Below the pieces are notes generated by a model. It did not search any database, was not told the origin of the DNA, and was given only the letters and a program-made list of their open reading frames with translations. The position numbers and the translations under genes are program-made. Positions 52,420-60,741 of a stretch of DNA of 64,000 bases are shown one piece after another. The stretch covers positions 310,001-374,000 of the forward strand of contig NZ_JIAI01000008.1 in NCBI RefSeq assembly GCF_000620785.1, read 5' to 3'. The DNA comes from Actinospineispora acaciae DSM 45401. GTDB lineage: Bacteria; Actinomycetota; Actinomycetes; Mycobacteriales; Pseudonocardiaceae. Each line of letters begins with the position of its first letter. Positions within the stretch are counted from its first letter, which is position 1.

Positions 52420-53190
52420 CTACCCGCGCTGGCCGACCCTCGCCTCCTCCTCGGTGCTACTCGGAGGGTTTGCCAGCGGATCGACCTCCGCGGTGCCGCT
52501 ATTGGCGTTCTTCGCGTTCGCCCCGCCCCGCCCGGGACGGACGAACTTGTAGCCGACGTTGCGCACGGTGCCGATCAGCTGTTCCTGGTCGGGGCCGAGC
52601 TTCGCGCGCAGCCGCCGCACGTGCACGTCCACCGTCCGCGTCCCGCCGAAGAAGTCGTACCCCCAGACCTCCTGCAGCAGCTGGGCCCTGGTGAACACCC
52701 GCCCGGCGTGCTGGGCCAGGTACTTGAGCAGCTCGAACTCCTTGTACGTCAGCTCCAGCACCCGCCCGCGCAGCCGCGCGGTGTAGGTCGCCTCGTCGAT
52801 GACCAGCTCGCCGAGCACCAGCGCGCCGCCGTCCCCGGACTCAACCCCGGGCCGGGTCCGCAGCAGCCGCAGCCGGGCGTCGATCTCGGCCGGGCCCGCG
52901 CCGGGCAGCAGGATGTCGTCCACCCCCCACTCCCCGGAGACCGCGACCAGCCCGCCCTCGTTGAGCACCGCGACGATCGGCACCTCCATGCCGGTGGTGC
53001 CCAGCAGCCGGCACAGCCCGCGCGCGGCGACCAGGTCGCTCCGGGCGTCCACCAGCACCACGTCGTGCGGGCGCGCGTCGAGCAGCGCGGCGACCTCGGG
53101 CGCGCCGGTGCGCACCCCGTGCGGCAGCAGCGACAGCGCCGGCAGCACCGCCTCGGGGCTCGGATCTGCGGTGAGCAGTAGCAACTCCAT
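52420..53190 (-). CDS. glnR: Nitrogen response regulator GlnR (OmpR family, orphan)
   Basis: A 256-residue OmpR-type regulator. The N-terminal receiver-like domain lacks the normal acidic pocket, as in GlnR, which dimerises without phosphorylation; the C-terminal winged helix reads LTYKEFELLKYLAQHAGRVF and RTVDVHVRRLRAKL. GlnR controls ammonium assimilation genes. The last 35 residues (after GYKFVRPGRGG) are an Asn/Ser/Glu-rich tail that is not part of the domain. The start is ATG 53190, set by GGAGGAGG. Position beside mshD matches the M. tuberculosis order as remembered. Confidence 0.92.
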   Translation of the reverse strand: MELLLLTADPSPEAVLPALSLLPHGVRTGAPEVAALLDARPHDVVLVDARSDLVAARGLCRLLGTTGMEVPIVAVLNEGGLVAVSGEWGVDDILLPGAGPAEIDARLRLLRTRPGVESGDGGALVLGELVIDEATYTARLRGRVLELTYKEFELLKYLAQHAGRVFTRAQLLQEVWGYDFFGGTRTVDVHVRRLRAKLGPDQEQLIGTVRNVGYKFVRPGRGGANAKNANSGTAEVDPLANPPSSTEEEARVGQRG

Positions 53191-53349
53191 TCGTTGCCTC
53201 CTCCGCACGGCACGGACACCCGGTGGGCCCTGAATTCGTCGTAACGGGGAGGATACCGGGGTAAGCACCACCGGTGACCCCCGCGCGTCGCAGGTCACGC
53301 CGTCGCGCGACGGGGTTCGGGTGGGCCATACCCGTACGGGAGATACTGG

Positions 53350-54165
53350 ATGAAGCGAATCGTGATCGGACTTGTCGTGGCGATCGTGTTGTTGGTCGCC
53401 GCCGACTTCGCCTCCGCGTCCGCCGCCGAATACCAGGTGGCCACCCGGATGCGTGAGCAGCTGGCGCTGCCGGACACCCCGGCCGTGAAGATCAACGGCT
53501 TCCCGTTCATCACCCAGGCGCTGGCCGGCGACTACCGCCAGATCGACGTCTCCGCCGAGCGGCTGACCGTCGGCCCGCTGCGCGCGGTCGGCGTGCGCAC
53601 CGAGCTGTACCACGTGCGGGCGCCGCTGGGCGAGCTGCTCGGCGGCTCGCTGCGCAGCATCAGGGTGGACGACGCCAAGGGCACCGTGCAGATCACCAAG
53701 GACGACCTGATGCGCCAGATGCCCGGGGTGACCAAGCTGGTAGTGGGCCCGGTCGACCAGGGCGCACTGGACGCCGCGCTGGCCAACTCCTCGGCCGCCG
53801 CGCCCGGTTCCTCGGTGGACGGCATCACCCCCGACCAGGCGGTGCGGATGGTGGCCACCACGTCGGTGCTCGGGCAGAAGACCGAGGTCTCGGCGATCGC
53901 GGTGCTGCAGCTGGTCGGCCGGCAGGTCCAGATCAGCCCGAGGGACGTCCGGATCGGCACCGGCTCGCAGGCCAAGCAGCTCCCGGCGGCGGCCCAGTCC
54001 GCGCTGCGCGGCATGTTCACCGTGAAGCTGGACCCCGGCACGCTGCCGTTCGAGGTCAGGCCGACCTCGCTGCGCGCGGTGGACAGCGCGCTGGAGGTCT
54101 CCGGCGTGGCGCACGACCTCGTGATCAGCTCGGGCTCCTCCGGCCGCCGCGCCGGAACCCCGTGA
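53350..54165 (+). CDS. LmeA-like phospholipid-binding protein (DUF2993)
   Basis: A 271-residue exported protein. The N-terminal hydrophobic stretch (about 3-25) is a signal or anchor, followed by a DUF2993 beta-sandwich with INGFPFITQALAGDYRQIDV at its start and SPRDVRIG later. A member in mycobacteria (LmeA, Rv0817c as remembered) binds phosphatidylinositides and helps lipomannan elongation; a similar envelope role is inferred. Start ATG 53350 after GGGAGA. The TGA stop is the one inside CCGTGAGTGG of a worn family A palindrome. Confidence 0.82.
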   Translation: MKRIVIGLVVAIVLLVAADFASASAAEYQVATRMREQLALPDTPAVKINGFPFITQALAGDYRQIDVSAERLTVGPLRAVGVRTELYHVRAPLGELLGGSLRSIRVDDAKGTVQITKDDLMRQMPGVTKLVVGPVDQGALDAALANSSAAAPGSSVDGITPDQAVRMVATTSVLGQKTEVSAIAVLQLVGRQVQISPRDVRIGTGSQAKQLPAAAQSALRGMFTVKLDPGTLPFEVRPTSLRAVDSALEVSGVAHDLVISSGSSGRRAGTP

Positions 54166-54195
54166 GTGGCCAGTCTCAGGTCTAACCACACCCGG
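54161..54195 (+). terminator. Degenerate family A palindrome, copy 4
   Basis: CGTGAGTGGCCA at 54161-54172 faces TAACCACACCCGG (54183-54195). The outer arms still pair in part, but the inner stem and CTATG loop are lost. It contains the stop of the DUF2993 gene. Confidence 0.4.
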
Positions 54196-54219
54196 CTGGA
54201 ACGGGTTACCCTGTACGCC

Positions 54220-54294
54220 GTGTATTGGCCGCTGACCCGTCGCCGCGCAGTCGACCTGTGCCGCGTCGGCAGCTGCCTGTGTCCGGCCCGCTGA
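54220..54294 (+). CDS. Cys-rich leader peptide of the sulfurtransferase operon
   Basis: GTG 54220 opens 24 codons to TGA 54292-54294. The peptide has the LTRRRAVDLCRVGSCLC core known from actinobacterial leader peptides before sulfur genes. There are three Cys codons in nine. It has no ribosome site, but TACCCT at 54207-54212 ends seven bases before the GTG, so it is predicted to be leaderless. In mycobacteria, similar leaderless Cys-rich frames attenuate downstream operons in response to cysteine supply; the same is inferred here. The following 159 bp run to the sulfurtransferase ATG. Confidence 0.75.
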   Translation: MYWPLTRRRAVDLCRVGSCLCPAR

Positions 54295-54453
54295 GCACGG
54301 ACCGACCGCGCTCGGCCATCGGTCGAGCCTTCGCGTCCGGCTGACGGGCCGTCAACTCCTTCTCGGAGCCATGCTCGCACCCGGTTCGCGGACGTCCGTG
54401 CTCGAACCCGTCCCACACAGATGCGCAGTGCCACACCGAGGAGCGAAACACAC

Positions 54454-55293
54454 ATGAGCCGCGAGCAAGCCCTGGTCTCCGCGGACTGGGCCGAACAGAA
54501 CCTCGACGCAGACGGGGTCGTGTTCGTCGAGGTCGACGAGGACACCACCGCCTACGAGGGCGGGCACATCCCGGGCGCGGTCCGGATCGACTGGAAGACG
54601 GAGCTGCAGGACCCGGTGGTCCGCGACTTCGTGGACAAGGCCGGCTTCGAGAAGCTGCTCTCCGAGAAGGGCATCTCGAACGACAACACGGTGGTGTTGT
54701 ACGGCGGGAACAACAACTGGTTCGCCGCGTACGCCTACTGGTACTTCAAGTTGTACGGACACGACAAGGTGCAGCTGCTCGACGGCGGCCGCAAGAAGTG
54801 GGAGCTGGACGGCCGCACGCTGACCAAGGACGTGCCGTCGCGCGCGCAGACCAGCTACTCGGCCAAGGAGCCGGACCTGTCCATCCGGGCGTTCCGCCAG
54901 GAGGCCATCGACGCGATCGGCACCAAGAACCTGGTCGACGTCCGCTCGCCCGACGAGTTCTCCGGCAAGATCCTGGCGCCCGCGCACCTGCCGCAGGAGC
55001 AGTCCCAGCGGCCGGGGCACATCCCGACCGCGATCAACGTGCCGTGGAGCAAGGCGGCCAACGAGGACGGCACGTTCCGCTCCGACGACGAGCTGCGCGA
55101 GCTGTACGGCGAGGCGGGGCTGGACGGCTCCAAGGCGACCATCGCGTACTGCAGGATCGGCGAGCGCTCCAGCCACACCTGGTTCGTGCTGCGCGAGCTG
55201 CTCGGGCACTCGGACGTGAAGAACTACGACGGGTCGTGGACCGAGTACGGCTCGCTGGTCGGCGCGCCGATCGAGCTGGGGAGTGGTTCCTGA
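54454..55293 (+). CDS. Thiosulfate sulfurtransferase (rhodanese, SseA/CysA2 type)
   Basis: A 279-residue two-domain rhodanese. The catalytic Cys233 lies in YCRIGERSSH, the usual thiosulfate:cyanide sulfurtransferase loop; the first domain (DGVVFVEVDED, EGGHIPGAVRIDW) is the inactive half. It moves sulfane sulfur in the cytoplasm. The start is ATG 54454, set by GAGGAG. The DUF1416 gene overlaps its stop by one base, the same pairing as cysA2-sseC in mycobacteria. Probably controlled by the Cys-rich leader peptide upstream. Confidence 0.93.
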   Translation: MSREQALVSADWAEQNLDADGVVFVEVDEDTTAYEGGHIPGAVRIDWKTELQDPVVRDFVDKAGFEKLLSEKGISNDNTVVLYGGNNNWFAAYAYWYFKLYGHDKVQLLDGGRKKWELDGRTLTKDVPSRAQTSYSAKEPDLSIRAFRQEAIDAIGTKNLVDVRSPDEFSGKILAPAHLPQEQSQRPGHIPTAINVPWSKAANEDGTFRSDDELRELYGEAGLDGSKATIAYCRIGERSSHTWFVLRELLGHSDVKNYDGSWTEYGSLVGAPIELGSGS

Positions 55294-55595
55294 TGTGCGG
55301 AGCTCCGGACCAGGCGCAGCAGCTGCCGGCCGGCACGGACCTGACCAAGGAGACGGTGTTCGTCGGCCGCGTGGTCGGCGCGGACGAGCAGCCGGTGGCC
55401 GGGGCGTTCGTCCGGCTGCTCGACGGCGGTGGCGAGTTCACCGCCGAGGTGGTCTCCTCGGCGTCCGGTGACTTCCGGTTCTTCGCCGGGCCAGGGACGT
55501 GGACGGTGCGCGCGCTGTCCCGCTCGGGCAACGGCGAGACCCGCCTAACGGCGTCGGGGCCGGGCCTGCACCGCGCCCAGGTCGCCGTCGCCTGA
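55293..55595 (+). CDS. DUF1416 (SseC-like) protein
   Basis: A 100-residue protein of the DUF1416 family, here starting MCGAPDQAQQLPAGTD and followed by a carboxypeptidase-regulatory-like beta domain (GRVVGADEQPVAGAFVRLLD, GPGTWTVRALS). It always accompanies the sulfurtransferase in actinobacteria; the exact role is unknown. The ATG at 55293 shares its A with the upstream TGA (TGATG), so translation is coupled. Its last 51 bases overlap the convergent EamA gene. Confidence 0.85.
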   Translation: MCGAPDQAQQLPAGTDLTKETVFVGRVVGADEQPVAGAFVRLLDGGGEFTAEVVSSASGDFRFFAGPGTWTVRALSRSGNGETRLTASGPGLHRAQVAVA

Positions 55596-56525
55596 CCTAC
55601 CGCCGCGGGGTCGTCTCCCCGGTGCCGCGCTCGTGCCGGCGCCGGGGAGACGTCGCGTTGCCACCAGGATCCCGGCGATCACCAGCGCGGCGCCGGCCAC
55701 CGTGTGCCAGCCGACGGGTTCGGCCAGCAGCAGCGCGCCGAGCGCCGTCGACCAGACCGGGGTCAGGTACGTCACGGTGGCCGCCACCGCCGCGCCGGCC
55801 GCCCTGATCACCCGCAGGTTCAGGATGTAGGCGTAGCCGGTGCCCACCGCCCCGAGCAGCGTTAGTGCGACCGCCGCGGTCGCCCCCGGCCAGCTCGGAG
55901 GGCCGGCCAGCCACGGCGTGACCAGCGCCAGCTCCACCGTGGCGGTGCCGATCTGCGCGGCCGACAATGCCACCGCCGACCCGCCCCGGCCGGAGAAGAA
56001 CCGCCGCGTGTAGGCGAACCCGGCGCCGTAACACAGCGTGGCCGCCAGGCAGGCCAGCGCGCCTTCTCCGGCGCCTTGCCCGGCGGTTTGCCCGGGGCCG
56101 ACGCCGAGCAGCACCAGCACCCCGCCGAGCCCGACCAGCAGCCCGAACACCCGCCGTTTGCTCAGCCGCTCCGAGGGCACCAGCAGCACCGCGAACACCA
56201 GCGTGGCCAGCGGCGTGGTCGCGTTGAGCGCACCGGCCAGCACCGAGCTGACCAGCAACTCGCCGTGCGCGAGCAGCGCGAAAGGGACGGCGTTCAACAG
56301 CGCCGCGACCACGGCGGCGTGCGCCCAGGTCACCGGGTCGCGGGGCAGCGGCGCGCGGCGCACCGCGCAGGCCGCCAACAGCGCGCACGCACCGAAGCAG
56401 CAGCGCCACAGCGCCACCCAGGCCGGCGGCACCCCGGCCTCCACCGCCACCTTGATCAGCGCGAAGCTCGAACCCCAGATCGCGGAGAGCGCCACGAACC
56501 CGGGCCACCACCGGTTTGTGTGCAT
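55545..56525 (-). CDS. EamA/DMT family transporter
   Basis: A 326-residue membrane protein with ten predicted segments in two EamA repeats: WPGFVALSAIWGSSFALIKV opens the first, and TYLTPVWSTALGALLLAEP is the typical end of the second. DMT transporters export amino acids or other metabolites; the substrate is unknown. The last 35 residues are an Arg/Gly-rich tail that overlaps the DUF1416 gene on the other strand. Start ATG 56525. It is divergent from a LysR gene, its likely regulator. Confidence 0.85.
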   Translation of the reverse strand: MHTNRWWPGFVALSAIWGSSFALIKVAVEAGVPPAWVALWRCCFGACALLAACAVRRAPLPRDPVTWAHAAVVAALLNAVPFALLAHGELLVSSVLAGALNATTPLATLVFAVLLVPSERLSKRRVFGLLVGLGGVLVLLGVGPGQTAGQGAGEGALACLAATLCYGAGFAYTRRFFSGRGGSAVALSAAQIGTATVELALVTPWLAGPPSWPGATAAVALTLLGAVGTGYAYILNLRVIRAAGAAVAATVTYLTPVWSTALGALLLAEPVGWHTVAGAALVIAGILVATRRLPGAGTSAAPGRRPRGGRSGDGDLGAVQARPRRR

Positions 56526-56552
56526 GGACAGGATCGTGGGTGACCGGCCATC

Positions 56553-56588
56553 ATGAGTCCAACAAGTCATTCGTATCTCCTCATGAGG
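56553..56588. promoter_or_regulatory. Palindromes between EamA and LysR genes, candidate LysR sites
   Basis: CCTCATGAGG (56579-56588) is a perfect 10-bp palindrome and ATGA...TCAT (56553-56570) an interrupted one. Both lie in the 70-bp divergent region, the usual place of LysR binding sites. Confidence 0.4.
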
Positions 56589-56595
56589 GATGCTC

Positions 56596-57450
56596 ATGGC
56601 CATCGGGGTCACCCAGCTCCGGGCGTTCGTGGCGGTCGCCGACACCGGTGGGTTCGGCGCGGCCGCCGACCGTCTCGGCATCAGCCAGTCGGCCGTGTCG
56701 CACGCGATCGCCGCCCTGGAGCGCGCCACCGACCGCCCGGTGCTGACCCGCCAGCCCCGCCCGGTGCCCACCCTGTTCGGCGAGCGGATCCTGGACCACG
56801 CCCGTGCCGCGGTGGCCGCCGTCGCGGCGATCACCGTGCTCGCGGCCGACCCGGACGCCCGCCCGCGCGGCGAGCTGACCGTCGCCGCGCCGCCGACGGT
56901 GTGCCACGGGCTGCTCCCCGGGCTGCTGACGCGGTGGCGGGCGGACTTCCCGGACCTGACGGTCACGCTGTTCGAGGGCGAGGACGACGAGGTGGCCGGC
57001 TGGCTGGAGGGCGGCTCGGCGGACCTCGCGGTGCTGGTCGACCCCCGGCCGGCGCCGGAGCGGGGCGCGGTGTTGGGCACCGACCGGTTCCACGCCGTGC
57101 TGCGGGCCGACCACCCGCTGGCCGGTCAGGCCGCCGTCGACCTCGCCGACCTGGCCGACGACGACTTCCTGCTCTCCGTCGGCGGGTGCGAGCCACAGGT
57201 CCGCGAGCTGCACCGGCGCTCGCGCAGCCCGTTCACGCCGACACACCGGGTGCGGCAGATGAGCACGCTGTTCGCCATGGTGCGGGCCGGGGTCGGGGTG
57301 AGCGTGGTGCCCGGGCTGGCCGCCGGCATGCAGGGGCCGGGCCTGGCTCTGGTGCCGCTCCTGCCGGAGCTGGCGCGCACGCTCGTACTCACCGGCCCGG
57401 TGCACCGGCCGTGGCATCCGGGCGCCCGGGCGCTGGTCGAGGCGGTCTGA
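56596..57450 (+). CDS. LysR family transcriptional regulator
   Basis: A 284-residue regulator. The N-terminal winged helix reads AAADRLGISQSAVSHAIAALE and the rest is a periplasmic-binding-type effector domain (PRGELTVAAPP, RAGVGVSVVPG). It likely controls the divergent EamA transporter gene in response to the exported compound. The start is ATG 56596 with GAGGG upstream; another ATG two codons earlier is possible. The stop TGA is part of a 22-nt direct repeat (57447-57490). Confidence 0.88.
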   Translation: MAIGVTQLRAFVAVADTGGFGAAADRLGISQSAVSHAIAALERATDRPVLTRQPRPVPTLFGERILDHARAAVAAVAAITVLAADPDARPRGELTVAAPPTVCHGLLPGLLTRWRADFPDLTVTLFEGEDDEVAGWLEGGSADLAVLVDPRPAPERGAVLGTDRFHAVLRADHPLAGQAAVDLADLADDDFLLSVGGCEPQVRELHRRSRSPFTPTHRVRQMSTLFAMVRAGVGVSVVPGLAAGMQGPGLALVPLLPELARTLVLTGPVHRPWHPGARALVEAV

Positions 57451-57490
57451 CAAATATCCCGACTCACCCTGACAAATGTCCCGACTCGCG
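57447..57490. repeat. Two tandem 22-nt units overlapping both stop codons of a convergent pair
   Basis: Units 57447-57468 and 57469-57490 agree at 19 of 22 positions (CTGACAAAT then TCCCGACTC). The first unit contains the LysR stop TGA and, on the other strand, the TetR stop. The reverse complement core GAGTCGGGA also occurs twice, at the same 22-nt period, at 44148-44191. Confidence 0.65.
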
Positions 57491-58051
57491 GGGGGTTAGG
57501 GCGGCGTGCAGGGCGGATACGAGGTCTCCGGGGGACGGGGTGGCGTCGGGGTTTACCAGCCATTGGACGAGTAGGCCGTCGCAGAGGGCTATTTGGAAGG
57601 CGGCGAGGGTGCTGGCCTGGGGCTCGGTGAGGTCGCTCAGTTCGGTGATCATGTGGGCGACCTGGGCACGGCTGGTTGCGTAGAGGTCGGCGAGTTCGGC
57701 GCGGAGTTGGGGGCTGCGTTCGGCCTGGGCCATGGCCTCGATGAACGCCACCGCCAGGCCCCGGTACTCGGTGAACGAGGTGAGCATGGCGCCCCAGGAC
57801 GCGACCAGCATGCGGACCGGGTCCGCGTCCGGCTCGGCGGCCAGCGCCAGCGCGCGCACCCGCTCCGCCCACTCCCGGAACGACTCGCTCATCGCGGCGG
57901 TGAGCAGCGCATCCTTGGAGCCGAAGTGGTACCCGATGGACGCCAGGTTGGTGCCGGAGGCGGCGACCAGGTCGCGGGCGGTGGTGTGGGCGTACCCGCG
58001 TTCCTCCAGGCACCGGCGCGCGGCGGCCAGCAGGTCCTCGCGGTGTCCCAT
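57464..58051 (-). CDS. TetR family transcriptional regulator
   Basis: A 195-residue repressor. The helix-turn-helix is in TARDLVAASGTNLASIGYHFGSK (about 25-47), followed by a TetR-type ligand domain. The start is ATG 58051; TACGCT lies 6 bases upstream on the minus strand (58063-58058), fitting a leaderless mRNA. A perfect inverted repeat at 58074-58089 lies just upstream, and the divergent FAD monooxygenase gene is the probable target besides itself. Confidence 0.88.
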   Translation of the reverse strand: MGHREDLLAAARRCLEERGYAHTTARDLVAASGTNLASIGYHFGSKDALLTAAMSESFREWAERVRALALAAEPDADPVRMLVASWGAMLTSFTEYRGLAVAFIEAMAQAERSPQLRAELADLYATSRAQVAHMITELSDLTEPQASTLAAFQIALCDGLLVQWLVNPDATPSPGDLVSALHAALTPRESGHLSG

Positions 58052-58073
58052 GCGCACAGCGTAGCCGTCCACT

Positions 58074-58089
58074 TCAGACGTCCGTCTGA
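58074..58089. promoter_or_regulatory. Candidate TetR operator
   Basis: TCAGACG-TC-CGTCTGA is a perfect 7-bp inverted repeat. It lies 22 nt before the TetR start and upstream of the monooxygenase promoter, so it could repress both. Confidence 0.55.
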
Positions 58090-58115
58090 TGTCGATCAGG
58101 GGTTGCGCAACTCCG

Positions 58116-58145
58116 TTGCCGGTGCGTTCGCGCTGGCCGTACAGT
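58116..58145 (+). promoter_or_regulatory. Predicted promoter of the FAD monooxygenase gene
   Basis: TTGCCG at 58116-58121 and TACAGT at 58140-58145 with an 18-nt spacer, 25 nt before the GTG at 58171. Confidence 0.5.
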
Positions 58146-58170
58146 CCGCCCGGGTTTCGAAGGGGGCGGC

Positions 58171-59368
58171 GTGACACACATCCTGATCTCGGGCGCAAGC
58201 ATCGCGGGGCCGGCGCTCGCGCACTGGCTGCACAGGTTCGGGCTGCGGGCGACGGTCGTCGAGCGGGCACCGGCGTTGCGCCCCGGCGGCCAGGCCATCG
58301 ACGTGCGGGGCGTCGCCAAGGAGGTGGTGCGCCGGATGGGGCTGGACGAACAGGTCCGCGCCGCCTGCACCGAGACCCGCGGCGTCTCCTACGTGACCAG
58401 GAGCAACCGCCGGATCGTCACCATGCGCTCGGACATGTACGACGGCGACGGCCTGGTCGCCGAGATCGAGATCCTGCGCGGCGACCTGGCCGAGGTCTTC
58501 TACGACGCCACCAACGAGCACACCGAGTACCTGTTCGGCGACCGCGTCGAGGGGCTCAGCGAGGACGCCGACGGGGTGGACGTGCGGTTCGCCGGCGGGG
58601 CCGAGCGCCGGTTCGACCTGGTCGTCGGCGCGGACGGGCTGCACTCCGGGGTTCGCTCGCTGGCGTTCGGGCCGGAGCCGCCGCACCACCTCGGTCACTA
58701 CGTGTCGTTCTTCACCGTGCCCAACCACCTCGGTCTGGACAGGTGGATGCTCGGCTACGGCGAGGCGGGCGGGCTCACCGCGGGCATCCGCAGCATCCAC
58801 GACAACCGCGACGCGATGGCCTTCCTGAGCTTCCGCTCCGGGCCGTTGGAGTACGACTACCGCGACGTCGAGCAGCAGAAGGCCATCCTGCGCGGGCGGA
58901 TGTCCGGGATGTCCTGGCAGGTGCCCTGGCTGCTCGACCAGATGGACGACTCGCCGGACTTCTACTTCGACTCCTGCGCCCAGATCCGGATGGACTCCTG
59001 GACGAAGGGCAGGGTGGCGCTGCTCGGCGACGCCGGGTACTGCCCGTCGCCGCTCTCCGGCCAGGGCACCAGCCTGGCCATCGTCGGGGCCTACCTGCTG
59101 GCCGGAGAGCTGGCGGCGCACCCGGGCGACCACCGCGCCGCGTTCGCGGAGTACGAGCGGAGGATGCGCGGGTTCGTACTGGCCAACCAGAAGTTCGGCT
59201 CGGACAACGCCAAGCGGGTCGCCCCGACCAGCCGGCTCGGCGTCGCGCTGCAGCTGCTCGGCGTGCTGGCGATGACCCACCTGCCGGGGTCCTCGCTGAT
59301 CATGCGGCGGATGATGCGCGCGATCAACGACCTGGAGCTGCCGTACTACCCGTTGCCGGAGCGGCCGG

Positions 59369-59379
<11 letters not shown>
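58171..59379 (+). CDS. FAD-dependent monooxygenase (aromatic hydroxylase type)
   Basis: A 402-residue flavoprotein of the PHBH class. The dinucleotide fold opens ILISGASIAGPALA, the DG motif is in VVGADGLHSGVR, and the FAD ribityl site in GRVALLGDAGYCPSPLSGQG. Such enzymes hydroxylate phenolic or polyketide-like compounds with NAD(P)H and O2; many inactivate antibiotics such as rifamycin or tetracycline. The GTG at 58171 follows GAAGGGGG. Divergent from its likely TetR repressor; its end overlaps the convergent reductase by 11 bp. Confidence 0.87.
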
Positions 59380-60235
<856 letters not shown>

Positions 60236-60282
60236 GCGTGCTCCGATCTCTCTGAGGTTCGCGGAGCACGTTAGGTCGGGAC

Positions 60283-60318
60283 ACTATCTTTTCGTAAGTA
60301 CCCACTTTGAAGTACGGT
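60283..60318. promoter_or_regulatory. Divergent promoter with AAGTAC direct repeats, candidate HxlR operator
   Basis: Minus strand: TTCAAA (60311-60306), 17 nt, GATAGT (60288-60283) for the reductase. Plus strand: TACGGT (60313-60318), six bases before the HxlR ATG. AAGTAC at 60296-60301 and 60310-60315 overlap both promoters, as expected for an autorepressor that also represses the reductase. Confidence 0.55.
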
Positions 60319-60324
60319 AATTGC

Positions 60325-60708
60325 ATGCGGGTAAGTGTCGAGGTTGACGGGCATGTGGTGGATGTCTACGACGCGAAGTGTCCATCCCGGGCCGTCCTGG
60401 AGCACGTCACCAGCCGCTGGGCAGTGCTGGTGCTGGCGATCCTGCTGGACGGCACCTGCCGGTTCAGCGAGCTGCGCCGCCGGATCGGCGGCGTGAGCGA
60501 GAAGATGCTCGCACAGACCCTGCGACGCCTGGAACGCGACGGCTTCGTACGCCGGGTCGCACACCCGGTGATCCCGCCGCACGTGGACTACTCGCTCACC
60601 GAGCTCGGCGAGCCGGCGGCCCGACAGGTGGCGGGGCTGGCGTACTGGATCGAGGAGCAGATGCCCGCGGTCAGCGTCGCGCGCGCGTCCTACGACGAAA
60701 GAAGCTAG
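60325..60708 (+). CDS. HxlR (DUF24) family redox-type regulator
   Basis: A 127-residue winged-helix protein. The family core is SRWAVLVLAILLDGTCRFSE and VSEKMLAQTLRRLERDG. The single Cys near residue 19 (DAKCPSRAV) matches the N-terminal Cys that senses quinones or disulfide stress in QorR, YodB and CatR. It probably represses itself and the divergent reductase and lets go on oxidation. The start is ATG 60325 (leaderless box six bases upstream); TTG 60307 is less likely. Confidence 0.88.
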   Translation: MRVSVEVDGHVVDVYDAKCPSRAVLEHVTSRWAVLVLAILLDGTCRFSELRRRIGGVSEKMLAQTLRRLERDGFVRRVAHPVIPPHVDYSLTELGEPAARQVAGLAYWIEEQMPAVSVARASYDERS

Positions 60709-60734
60709 ACGACCGTTTTATACAAGCGTATGAT
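60706..60734 (+). promoter_or_regulatory. Predicted promoter of the first P450 gene, leaderless
   Basis: TAGACG at 60706-60711 and TATGAT at 60729-60734 with a 17-nt spacer; the ATG at 60742 lies seven bases after the -10 box and has no ribosome site. The -35 overlaps the end of the HxlR gene. Confidence 0.55.
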
Positions 60735-60741
60735 GTTGATC

